Part shown: one piece after another, positions 8,856 through 16,353 of the stretch | Numbering within the stretch: position 1 is the first letter of the stretch | Layout of the letters: each line of letters begins with the position of its first letter | NCBI GenBank assembly: GCA_964445645.1 | Contig: CAYULH010000009.1 | Span: 1 to 64,000, forward strand | Direction of reading: 5' to 3' | DNA length: 64,000 nucleotides | From: Aureispira sp964445645 | Lineage (GTDB): Bacteria > Bacteroidota > Bacteroidia > Chitinophagales > Saprospiraceae | Program-made: the position numbers and the translations under genes | Notes under the pieces: model-generated | What the model was told of the DNA's origin: nothing | Databases searched by the model: none | Seen by the model: only the letters and a program-made list of their open reading frames with translations

Positions 8856-9872
8856 TTAGCCCTCCAGAATAATATTCTTTAGCCCTTCTACCCAACGCGG
8901 ATGATCGTTCAAGCTTTCTACCAATTGTACATGCTCGCCCCCCATTTCTTCAAACTCTTCTTGGTACTCGACCGAAACCTCAATAGTTGTTTCCAAACAA
9001 TCAGCTACAAAAGCAGGACAAAAAACCAATAGTTTTTTATTACCCGCCTCGGCACGCTCTTCCAAAACATCAGAGGTATACGGCTGCACCCAAGGGTCAC
9101 TGCCCAAGCGCGACTGAAAGCAGGTGGTGTATTGCCCTTCCTTTAAGCCCAATTCACGCACCAAAGCACGTGTAGTAGCATGGCATTGGGCACTGTAGCA
9201 ATGTTGGTTGTTATCATTTAGAACCTGACAACAATTGGGTACTTTTTGGCAATGGCTCTTAGAGCGATCCGATTTGACCAATTGGCGCACAGGCAAGCCG
9301 TGATAACTAAACAATACATGGTCATAGTCATCCACATTGTGTTCCTTGGCACGCTCCATAAACGAAGCAATAAAATCGGGATGCTCGTAATAAGAATTTA
9401 CAAAACGCAACTTGGGAATAGCCTGCTCTTTAATCAATACTCGCATAACCTCTTCATAAACTGAACCCGTAGAAGCAGAAGCATAATGAGGAAACAAAGG
9501 CACAATAATCAGCTCTGATACCCCTGCATCCAACAAGGCATCCAATCCATCCTCAATAGAAGGGCTTTGGTAACGCATCGCCAATTCTACCTGATACTCC
9601 TCGCCCATGGATTCCTGCAACAATTCTTGAAGCGCATAGCCATACACCTTGAGTGGTGAGCCTTCCGCTGTCCACAATTCCTTGTACAGTTTGGAGGCCG
9701 AACCCGAACGAAAGGGCGCAATAATACCACGCACCAAGATATTTCTAGGCACTGCACCTATATCAATCACTCTCGGATCCAACAAAAACTGCTTCAAATA
9801 ACGGTATACCGCTCCACGTGTTGGTTCATCAGGCGTACCCAAATTTACCAGCAAAACACCTTTCTTTCCCAT
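8856..9872 (-). CDS. hemH: Ferrochelatase
   Basis: This 338-residue enzyme inserts ferrous iron into protoporphyrin IX, or into coproporphyrin III in some lineages, as a last step of haem synthesis. The N-terminus GVLLVNLGTPDEP is typical. The family signature FSYHGLPVRQL supplies the metal-site His191, and DCLETTIE supplies the conserved Glu294. Four extra cysteines lie at about 208-230 (HCQ...NCC...HCYSAQC), an insertion seen in some ferrochelatases; whether they bind a metal cluster cannot be said. The length matches the family. It stands alone, with a strong terminator downstream. Confidence 0.96.
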   Translation of the reverse strand: MGKKGVLLVNLGTPDEPTRGAVYRYLKQFLLDPRVIDIGAVPRNILVRGIIAPFRSGSASKLYKELWTAEGSPLKVYGYALQELLQESMGEEYQVELAMRYQSPSIEDGLDALLDAGVSELIIVPLFPHYASASTGSVYEEVMRVLIKEQAIPKLRFVNSYYEHPDFIASFMERAKEHNVDDYDHVLFSYHGLPVRQLVKSDRSKSHCQKVPNCCQVLNDNNQHCYSAQCHATTRALVRELGLKEGQYTTCFQSRLGSDPWVQPYTSDVLEERAEAGNKKLLVFCPAFVADCLETTIEVSVEYQEEFEEMGGEHVQLVESLNDHPRWVEGLKNIILEG

Positions 9873-10202
9873 ATTTTGATCAATCTATTTCTGTATAGTA
9901 ATAATAATTCCTAGCAACAGCATGGCTAAGAATCCACAAAGATAATGATTGAAAAACAAAGCCAATAGCAGAAAGTTGAGCAAAAATGCCACCGCTCAGT
10001 AAATTCCCTTGATTAGTCTGAGTCTAAATAGTAGTGAAAAAGCAAACCAACTAAGGCATGTGTAGCAACCAAGAAGAAAAAAAAGACCTTGATTAGTGTG
10101 ATTTTATGATTGCTGTGATTTTATGATTACTGTGATTTTTACTATCAACAGGAAATCATAAAATCACAAGAATCAAAAAAATCAAGGTACGCGAAGCGAC
10201 CA
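9873..10202. repeat. Intergenic region with imperfect inverted repeat
   Basis: At 10086-10187 the string ACCTTGATTAGTGTGATTTT is mirrored by AAAATCACAAGAATCAAAAA plus ATCAAGGT, so the ends can form a long imperfect hairpin. Within it TGTGATTTTATGATT occurs twice in tandem. It lies just beyond the stop of the symporter gene (minus strand) and may act as its terminator. No gene is seen. Confidence 0.5.
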
Positions 10203-11990
10203 TCACCCCCCCAACTCCTCTACCTCCTCCTCCTCACCAACACCTATAATCCCAGCCAACTCCATAAAATGCTGCAAAAACACCCAACTCCCCCCAGCCA
10301 ATAAGAACAACATAAAGCCTGTTCCATACTCCTGCAAAAGAAACTTACCCGTCATAAACAGCAAGCTATAGGTCATAAACAAAGCCGAAATCCAGCAGCC
10401 CAACAAGTACAGTCCTTGCTGTCTAAACACCACACTTTGGTTTTTATAATCTTCATGCCCATGTACCCGTTCCCAAAAAGTAGTGAGGGTAGCTGTAGGC
10501 TCTGGTTGGGTAACAAAAGTGACAAGAAGCCAAATAATAGTAGTAAAGATAGTAGTAAGAATAAGAATGGTAGGCATGTCAATTTCCGTCTTGGTAGTAG
10601 ATTGGTATATCCAAAAACCAGCAGTAGCCACAAAAGGCGCAATGGTCGCCGACACCTCACTCCATACATTCACCCGCCACCAATACCAACGCAAAATAAG
10701 CACCAAGCCCAAACCAGCACCTGCCTGCAAAATAAACGTCCAAGTATCAGAAATAGAATTAATATAGCTGCTGAGTAACAAGCCCAACACCATTAGCAAA
10801 AGCGTACTTAATCGCGAAGCACGAATCAATTCTTTATCGCTCGCTTCGGGCTTTACAAAACGTTGGTACACATCATTGACCAAATAACCTGCTCCCCAAT
10901 TGAGCTGGGTAGAAATGGTACTCATATAAGCCGCCAAGAAAGCCACCAACAACAAACCACGCCAGCCCGAAGGCAAATAATCACGCATAGCATACACATA
11001 GCCCAAACGCTCATCGCCTACTGCCAAATCAGGATAGAGTACAAAGACCGCCAACGCCACCACAATCCAAGCCCAAGGACGAATACAATAATGGGCTATC
11101 TGAAAAAACAAGGTCGCATAAATCGCATCCTTATCACTGCGTGTACTCATCATGCGTTGAGCCACATAGCCACCGCCCCCCGGTTCTGCCCCAGGATACC
11201 AACACGCCCACCATTGAAACCCAGCAAAGGCCAAAAAACCAACCACAGAAAGCCCCAATGTAGTGCCAGCACTATCGGCATCCAAGGAGGGCATAAAATT
11301 GAGCATACTGGGGTTTTGGGTTAGCAATTGTTTTTTGAGGTTAGCCATGCCGCCCACATCGGGCGAGCTAATAACAAAATAGCCCAAGGCCACACAGCCT
11401 ACCATAGCCACTACAAACTGCAAGGCATCGGTCACAGCCACGCCCTTCAGGCCAGCCAAAGAAGCATAAACAGCCGCCAACAACATAGCCCCACCCGTGT
11501 ACCACAAGGCACTTTGTTCTGACAAATCAAAAAAGACCACCAGTAGGGATTGCAAAGCCACATTGACCCAAGCCAAAATAAGCACATTCATAAACACCCC
11601 CAAATACACGGCCTTAAACCCACGTAACCACTGGGCAGGCTTGCCGGCATAACGCAACTCGATTAGCTCTACTTCGGTCAACACCCCAGAGCGTTGCCAG
11701 AGCCGTGCAAAGAAAAAAGTCGTCAACATGCCCCCTGCCAAGAAATTCCACCAGAGCCAATTGCCTGCAATACCATCCTTGAGGACAATTTCGGTAACGG
11801 CCAAAGGGGTATCGGCGGCAAACGTGGTGGCCACCATAGAAACGCCTGCCAATAACCAAGGTAAGTTGCGCCCACCCAAGAAAAAACTTTCTAAATTTTT
11901 GGAAGCTTGCCGGGTATAAGCACTCCCAATTAATAAAATAAGGACTAAAAAGCCAATGATAATGCCCCAATCAAGTGTTGTTAACTGCAT
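10203..11990 (-). CDS. Sodium:solute symporter family transporter
   Basis: The 595-residue inner-membrane protein has about 13-14 hydrophobic segments. It opens with DWGIIIGFLVLILLIGSAY and then the family's conserved block SFFLGGRNLPWLLAG...ATTFAADTPL, followed by a YMSTISTQLNWGAGYLVND segment typical of SSS transporters. It uses the sodium gradient to import a small solute that cannot be named from sequence; the group includes sugar, amino-acid and organic-acid carriers. The C-terminal tail is short and acidic (EEEEVEEL). It is a lone gene. Confidence 0.9.
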   Translation of the reverse strand: MQLTTLDWGIIIGFLVLILLIGSAYTRQASKNLESFFLGGRNLPWLLAGVSMVATTFAADTPLAVTEIVLKDGIAGNWLWWNFLAGGMLTTFFFARLWQRSGVLTEVELIELRYAGKPAQWLRGFKAVYLGVFMNVLILAWVNVALQSLLVVFFDLSEQSALWYTGGAMLLAAVYASLAGLKGVAVTDALQFVVAMVGCVALGYFVISSPDVGGMANLKKQLLTQNPSMLNFMPSLDADSAGTTLGLSVVGFLAFAGFQWWACWYPGAEPGGGGYVAQRMMSTRSDKDAIYATLFFQIAHYCIRPWAWIVVALAVFVLYPDLAVGDERLGYVYAMRDYLPSGWRGLLLVAFLAAYMSTISTQLNWGAGYLVNDVYQRFVKPEASDKELIRASRLSTLLLMVLGLLLSSYINSISDTWTFILQAGAGLGLVLILRWYWWRVNVWSEVSATIAPFVATAGFWIYQSTTKTEIDMPTILILTTIFTTIIWLLVTFVTQPEPTATLTTFWERVHGHEDYKNQSVVFRQQGLYLLGCWISALFMTYSLLFMTGKFLLQEYGTGFMLFLLAGGSWVFLQHFMELAGIIGVGEEEEVEELGG

Positions 11991-12057
11991 CTGCTGAAAA
12001 TCGAGTTATTTTTTGCTAAATTTACTGCCTCAATAGCCAAGGTACTATTTTTTGAAT

Positions 12058-12074
12058 GAAGTTGTTTAAAAATG
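12058..12074. repeat. Solo MITE end
   Basis: GAAGTTGTTTAAAAATG matches the terminal inverted repeat of the elements at 4531 and 25000 over 17 bases, but no partner end or body is present. It is probably a relic or a chance match in AT-rich DNA. Confidence 0.35.
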
Positions 12075-12171
12075 AAGTTGTATGGTTTCACAACTTTGTG
12101 AAAGGCAATGGCTATTTTTGTTATCATAATAATAAAAGGATCACAACCCTAAACAAATTTATACACTAACT

Positions 12172-12678
12172 ATGCGCCTACTTATTGTACTACTATTAAC
12201 GACCATTTGCCTGTCTTTACAAGCTCAAATACTAACACAATCCACCGCTGAATTAGCACCTACTGAAGCCTACGAAAATGTTAACATAACAACACTCCAC
12301 GACGATGAAAACACAACTGTTTTTATGATTTCCATCAAAAAATCTGTTCGCAGGCACTTGCACGAGTACCATACCGAAATCGTTACCGTACTAGAGGGGC
12401 GTGGCAAGATGTATTTTGCAGGTAAATATTTGGATATTCGCAAAGGCGACCAAATTATTATTCCACCCAATACCCCTCATGGCGTAGTGACTACTAGCAG
12501 TCAGCCCTTGCAGGTAATGTCTGTACAAACCCCGCAATTTCTAGGCTATGACCGTGTGTTCTTGCCCGAAGAAACACCAGAAGAGCAGGCGGCCAAAGCA
12601 AAGAAGGAGAAAAAGAAAAAAGTCAAAAAGAAGAAGAAAGAGGATGATATTCCTGAATTTGAAGGAGAATTTGACTAG
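12172..12678 (+). CDS. Exported cupin-domain protein
   Basis: The 168-residue product has a signal peptide (about 1-19, ending SLQAQ) and one cupin barrel at about 45-125. The metal-binding motifs are visible as HLHEYHTEIVTVLEGRG (His, His, Glu) and then PPNTPHGV (the third His). After the barrel, residues 138-160 are a Lys/Glu-rich tail (KKEKKKKVKKKKKEDD), which could bind an acidic partner or surface. Cupins of this kind may be enzymes or sugar-binding proteins, and the role here is not clear. The next gene starts 30 bp downstream in the same direction, so the two are probably co-transcribed. Confidence 0.8.
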   Translation: MRLLIVLLLTTICLSLQAQILTQSTAELAPTEAYENVNITTLHDDENTTVFMISIKKSVRRHLHEYHTEIVTVLEGRGKMYFAGKYLDIRKGDQIIIPPNTPHGVVTTSSQPLQVMSVQTPQFLGYDRVFLPEETPEEQAAKAKKEKKKKVKKKKKEDDIPEFEGEFD

Positions 12679-12708
12679 GAATTATTCTTCATACAAAACC
12701 TCTTTCAG

Positions 12709-13821
12709 ATGACTTCCTATACCGCTATCCAATTAGAAGATTATAAAATCTTATTGCACCCCCAAAGTTGGCAAAGGGCTACCCAATATTGGCAGCAAAT
12801 ACAACAAGGAGCCACCCAAGCAGGGCAGCTCTTACAACAGCAATTACAACAAGAAGAAAGCAGCCAATGGACTACCGAGGATTTTTTGCAGGCTTTGTGT
12901 GCCACCAAACACCCTCGGATTTTTGCAGAGAGTGAGGTAGTGGGCGATGGTTCTGACTGGACACTGGAGGAATTGGGGATTTTGGGTGATATAAGCGTGG
13001 CCGTGCCTGTGGTTATTTATGATAATGGCCGACATAGCAACCCCTTGGTGCATGAAACGCCTTTTGGGGGGATGCTGCTGTATACGGCTGGGGCTTTGCT
13101 CCGCAGTGGACAACCACAATGGCAGCCTAGTGATTGGGCCGAATGTGTACAAGGCAAGCAATTGAACCTAGAGGGCTATTACCAGTTGTATGCACGCCGA
13201 TTGTGGCCTGTTTTTGCGTATGCCAATGCTGTGGCTGCCGCCCAACAAAAGCAAGGATTAATTACCATTCCGGGCTTGGGTTGTGGGCAATTTGCAGGCC
13301 CTTTTCAGGGGCAATTGGGGGCGGCTTTGGAGCAAGTGCTGATACGATTTTTACAGCAGTATGGTGGGGCTTTTCCAGCCATCAAAGGGGTGTATTATGA
13401 TCCTTATGGCGAATGTGAGAATGCCCAGCAAAACATCCATCACCTGACGTTTTTGACTCGTCCACTATTGCAGGGCAATGCAGGCAAATCTCAATTGTCG
13501 ATGCCTAATACCTTTAATGAAGCAGGCTTGGACTTTTCCGATTGCTTTTTGTTTAGTTTGGTGGCTTGGGATCATGTTTCTTGGCCGGGCAATGATTTTT
13601 ATGCAGGGGCTAGGGCTACTGATGATGGGGTGAAGGCAGCAGCTACGGATTCTATGTTTTGTATGACGGCCGTAGAAGGGCTATATTCTACAGCAGAGCA
13701 GGCTTACTTGCCGCCCAAAAGCTACCAAAACTGGAATGCGGTTGTTGAACGCCACCAGTTGCAAATGCAAGTCAAGGGCAACTTATTTGTGCCACCCTTG
13801 CCCAGGGCTGTTAAGTTCTAA
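12709..13821 (+). CDS. Macrodomain-like cytosolic protein, function unknown
   Basis: The 370-residue protein has no signal peptide. It has a Gln-rich N-terminal helix (about 25-55). A segment VFAYANAVAAAQQKQ and then ITIPGLGCGQFAGPFQGQL resembles the ADP-ribose-binding loop of macrodomains, where a hydrophobic strand leads to a Gly-rich turn with a conserved GxG. A late block reads FYAGARATDDGVKAAATDSM, which looks strongly conserved in kind. An ADP-ribose-related role is inference only. It follows the exported cupin gene by 30 bp. The last codons (…RAVKF stop) are formed by the dispersed repeat string CAGGGCTGTTAAGTTCT, so the natural C-terminus may have been replaced. Confidence 0.65.
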   Translation: MTSYTAIQLEDYKILLHPQSWQRATQYWQQIQQGATQAGQLLQQQLQQEESSQWTTEDFLQALCATKHPRIFAESEVVGDGSDWTLEELGILGDISVAVPVVIYDNGRHSNPLVHETPFGGMLLYTAGALLRSGQPQWQPSDWAECVQGKQLNLEGYYQLYARRLWPVFAYANAVAAAQQKQGLITIPGLGCGQFAGPFQGQLGAALEQVLIRFLQQYGGAFPAIKGVYYDPYGECENAQQNIHHLTFLTRPLLQGNAGKSQLSMPNTFNEAGLDFSDCFLFSLVAWDHVSWPGNDFYAGARATDDGVKAAATDSMFCMTAVEGLYSTAEQAYLPPKSYQNWNAVVERHQLQMQVKGNLFVPPLPRAVKF

Positions 13822-14108
13822 GTTTAAATAGTGCGAATGATGAATCCCGAAGGGACGATTTAATGATTGATACAGTGTATCAATTGTTAAATTGCCCTGA
13901 AAGGGTGATATTATCGTCTTATAGGGGTAATAATGACACCCTTTCAGGGTTCAAATAGACGTTGTATAGGATTTATTACAATAATATCACCCCTTCGGGG
14001 TTTTTCCAACAGCATTCAAATTAGTTTTTTCCAGAACTTAACAGCCCTGCCCTTCGGTTTTTTTTCCAACAGCATTCGGTTTCATCTGCCTAGAACTTAA
14101 TAGCCCTG
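13801..14108. repeat. Intergenic repeat, copy B
   Basis: This block between two converging genes holds several palindromic pieces: ATCCCGAAGGGACGAT, CCCTGAAAGGGTGATATTATC facing GACACCCTTTCAGGG, and ATATCACCCCTTCGGGG. It then has the CAGCATTC...CCAGAACTTAACAGCCCTGCCC module twice in degenerate form (13996-14052 and 14066-14108). Its left end overlaps the last codons of the macrodomain-like gene. The arrangement resembles REP-type palindromic clusters. Copies A and C are at 1-60 and 46524-46746. Confidence 0.8.
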
Positions 14109-14123
14109 CCCCTTGCCTTAGGC

Positions 14124-15257
14124 TTACTGCACCACCAAACGCTTGAGTTGGCGTTCGTTGCCCAACCAAACATTGACATAGTACACCCCTGCTGGAAGCT
14201 CTGCTACAGAAAACTCCCAGCTTTGTTGGCCGGCATCTACTCGTTGTTGTAGCCATTTTTGCAGCCGTTTTCCTGTTTGGTCATAGAGTTCTATGCGTAC
14301 TTTTTGGGCATTGGTCAATTCTAATTGTACCCGCACTTTGGCTTGTGCAGGATTGGGCGCTAGAATTATTGGTTGAAAGCTAGTTTTGGGCTTAGATTGA
14401 CTCAAAAGCGTTGATATATTCAAGGCATTTAATTGGGCAGAACCTAAAATACTAGCTTCATTACCAATATACAATAAATTATCATTAGCAAAATCTACCG
14501 CTTCTTTTTGGCTAATATTATAATTGATAACCTGCACATTGCCATCAAAAAAACGCCCATTGCTAAAATTGGTAAACAACCACAAACGGGTAGCCCCTAA
14601 CAAAGCCAAACATTGCCCATTGGGAGAGAGAGCAGCTCCTGTCACCTCAAAAATCACATTGATTTGTTGGGTATTAAAACTATCTAGGAGCTGGGCAGCG
14701 TGATAGCCTGTATCGGCCGGAACTCGGTACAACCAAGTATAGCCCAAATGTGGATTGGTTCTATCTTTGGTAAAAATATACAGGGAATCATGGTAGTGGA
14801 TGACAGCTTCTGCATCGTATTTGAGGGCCGCACTTGCTGGAGGGTAAGCGGTTTGTTCGGGATAATAAAAACGAATGGCTTCAGCAGTAGTGGTATTGGT
14901 GGTTAAGCTATCTAAGGAGGGCAAACGATAAATCACCAAATCTTGGCGATTGTTATTATTATTACCAAAATCACCAACATACACCCGCCCTTGTGCATCT
15001 TGGCTAATATCTTCCCAATCTACAGCTTGTACGCCATTGACCAAAACGGTTTGTTGCACCACCCCAAAAGTATCTATTTCGTACAGTTTGGCCGAGTCGC
15101 CACTATCATTATGCAGCCACAAACGACCTTGAGGCGTGACAATTAGACCCGAATTTTCAGCCAAAACCGAAGGCATGGGCGTTACTAATCTCAAATTTTG
15201 GCTACAAGCCACAAATGTGGTCAATAGAAATAAGCAAAGGGGAAATATTGGAGGCAT
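14124..15257 (-). CDS. Secreted beta-propeller-like protein with T9SS sorting domain
   Basis: The start chosen is the ATG at 15257, which gives a clean signal sequence (MPPIFPLCLFLLTTFVACSQN); the longer frame adds 18 unlikely residues. The mature 377-residue product has repeated strand pairs (LWLHNDSGDSAKLYEID, VYVGDFGNNNNNRQDLVIY, AVIHYHDSLYIFTKD) that look like a beta-propeller. The last 80 residues (APNPAQAKVRVQLEL ... ELPAGVYYVNVWLGN ... LKRLVVQ) are a type A T9SS C-terminal sorting domain, so it is exported across the outer membrane. The FVAC before the signal end could be a lipobox, which would be odd in a T9SS cargo. The enzymatic role is unknown. Confidence 0.82.
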   Translation of the reverse strand: MPPIFPLCLFLLTTFVACSQNLRLVTPMPSVLAENSGLIVTPQGRLWLHNDSGDSAKLYEIDTFGVVQQTVLVNGVQAVDWEDISQDAQGRVYVGDFGNNNNNRQDLVIYRLPSLDSLTTNTTTAEAIRFYYPEQTAYPPASAALKYDAEAVIHYHDSLYIFTKDRTNPHLGYTWLYRVPADTGYHAAQLLDSFNTQQINVIFEVTGAALSPNGQCLALLGATRLWLFTNFSNGRFFDGNVQVINYNISQKEAVDFANDNLLYIGNEASILGSAQLNALNISTLLSQSKPKTSFQPIILAPNPAQAKVRVQLELTNAQKVRIELYDQTGKRLQKWLQQRVDAGQQSWEFSVAELPAGVYYVNVWLGNERQLKRLVVQ

Positions 15258-15537
15258 AATGTTGTTATATTTTTTGCAAAGCACAAGACAAAAATACAGA
15301 AAGACGAACATTGGTTGGGCTTTTGTGCAACAACTTCCTTATATTGTCCTACAGGCTTATTGATGGCCTATAGTACTAAAATTTTGCCCTAAGCCGTTCT
15401 TAGAATAAAGACCTAACAGGAATTTAGGACACTAAAAATACTATAATTTTATTATTACACGCTTAAAGTTGTTTAGAGATTGCTGGAGCTAAATTACCAT
15501 ACCCATCTTCCAACAACTTCAATTTAAAAATTGCTGT

Positions 15538-16353
15538 ATGAAATTACTCATTCAAACATTCGCTCTTTTATTGATGAGCACTACTTTTGCCTTTGCAGAT
15601 GCAGAACCCGATGAAAAAGGGTTGGCTAGTTATTATGATGATAGTTATCATGGTCGTAAAACTAGAAGTGGTCAAGTTTATGACAAAACAAAACTAACTG
15701 CTGCTCACAAATCACTGCCTTTTGGAACACAGGTAAGAGTGTACAATCCTGCCAAAAAATCAGTAACTGTCACCATTATTGATCGTGGCCCTTTCATAAA
15801 AGGCCGTATCATTGAATTGTCGAGAAGAGCAGCGCAACAAATTGATTTAATCAAAACTCAAGTAGCTCCTGTAGAATTATACGTAGATAAAAAACAAAAT
15901 CCTGCCCCTGCTAAGGCTGTGGCTACTGCGGCTACTAAGGCTGCTCCTGCCAAAACTGCTGCCCCCAAAACTACCAGCAAAGCTGCTCCTGCCAAAACGG
16001 ATCCGCCCAAAAAAGCGGGCTTGGTAGTAGAAGCCAAGGACATGGAAACAGGTGGTTTGTACAAAATGCAAGTACTCAAACTAGAAGCAGAAGGATTTGG
16101 CGTACAAGTAGCGGGTTATTCTGATTATCAATCCGTGGTTCAGCAATTGGCTGTGTTGCAAGAGAAATGGTTTAAAGGGGCTACCGTGTTTGTTGATGAA
16201 CTCAATGGCAAACCTTACTACAAAGTTATCTTAGGCCCTATGCCTACTCGTGAAGAGGCTGCTAGTTATTGTAAGAATCTCAAAGAGAAATACAATGTAA
16301 AAGGAGCGTTTGTGGTGGATTTGGCCGCTTTGGCTGCCCAAAAAGCTAAGTAA
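15538..16353 (+). CDS. rlpA: RlpA-like double-psi beta-barrel protein with SPOR domain
   Basis: The 271-residue product has a signal peptide (about 1-20, ending FADA). The RlpA domain (about 27-118) shows GLASYYDDSYHGRKTRSG, LPFGTQVRVYN and IIDRGPFIKGRIIELSRRAA; the Asp of DRGPF is the residue expected for glycan cleavage in lytic RlpA proteins. An Ala/Pro/Lys linker (about 122-160) precedes a C-terminal SPOR domain (about 185-262), which binds denuded septal peptidoglycan. It is therefore likely a septal wall-remodelling protein. Its stop codon overlaps that of the convergent TonB receptor gene by 8 bp. A start at 15538 fits the signal peptide. Confidence 0.9.
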   Translation: MKLLIQTFALLLMSTTFAFADAEPDEKGLASYYDDSYHGRKTRSGQVYDKTKLTAAHKSLPFGTQVRVYNPAKKSVTVTIIDRGPFIKGRIIELSRRAAQQIDLIKTQVAPVELYVDKKQNPAPAKAVATAATKAAPAKTAAPKTTSKAAPAKTDPPKKAGLVVEAKDMETGGLYKMQVLKLEAEGFGVQVAGYSDYQSVVQQLAVLQEKWFKGATVFVDELNGKPYYKVILGPMPTREEAASYCKNLKEKYNVKGAFVVDLAALAAQKAK

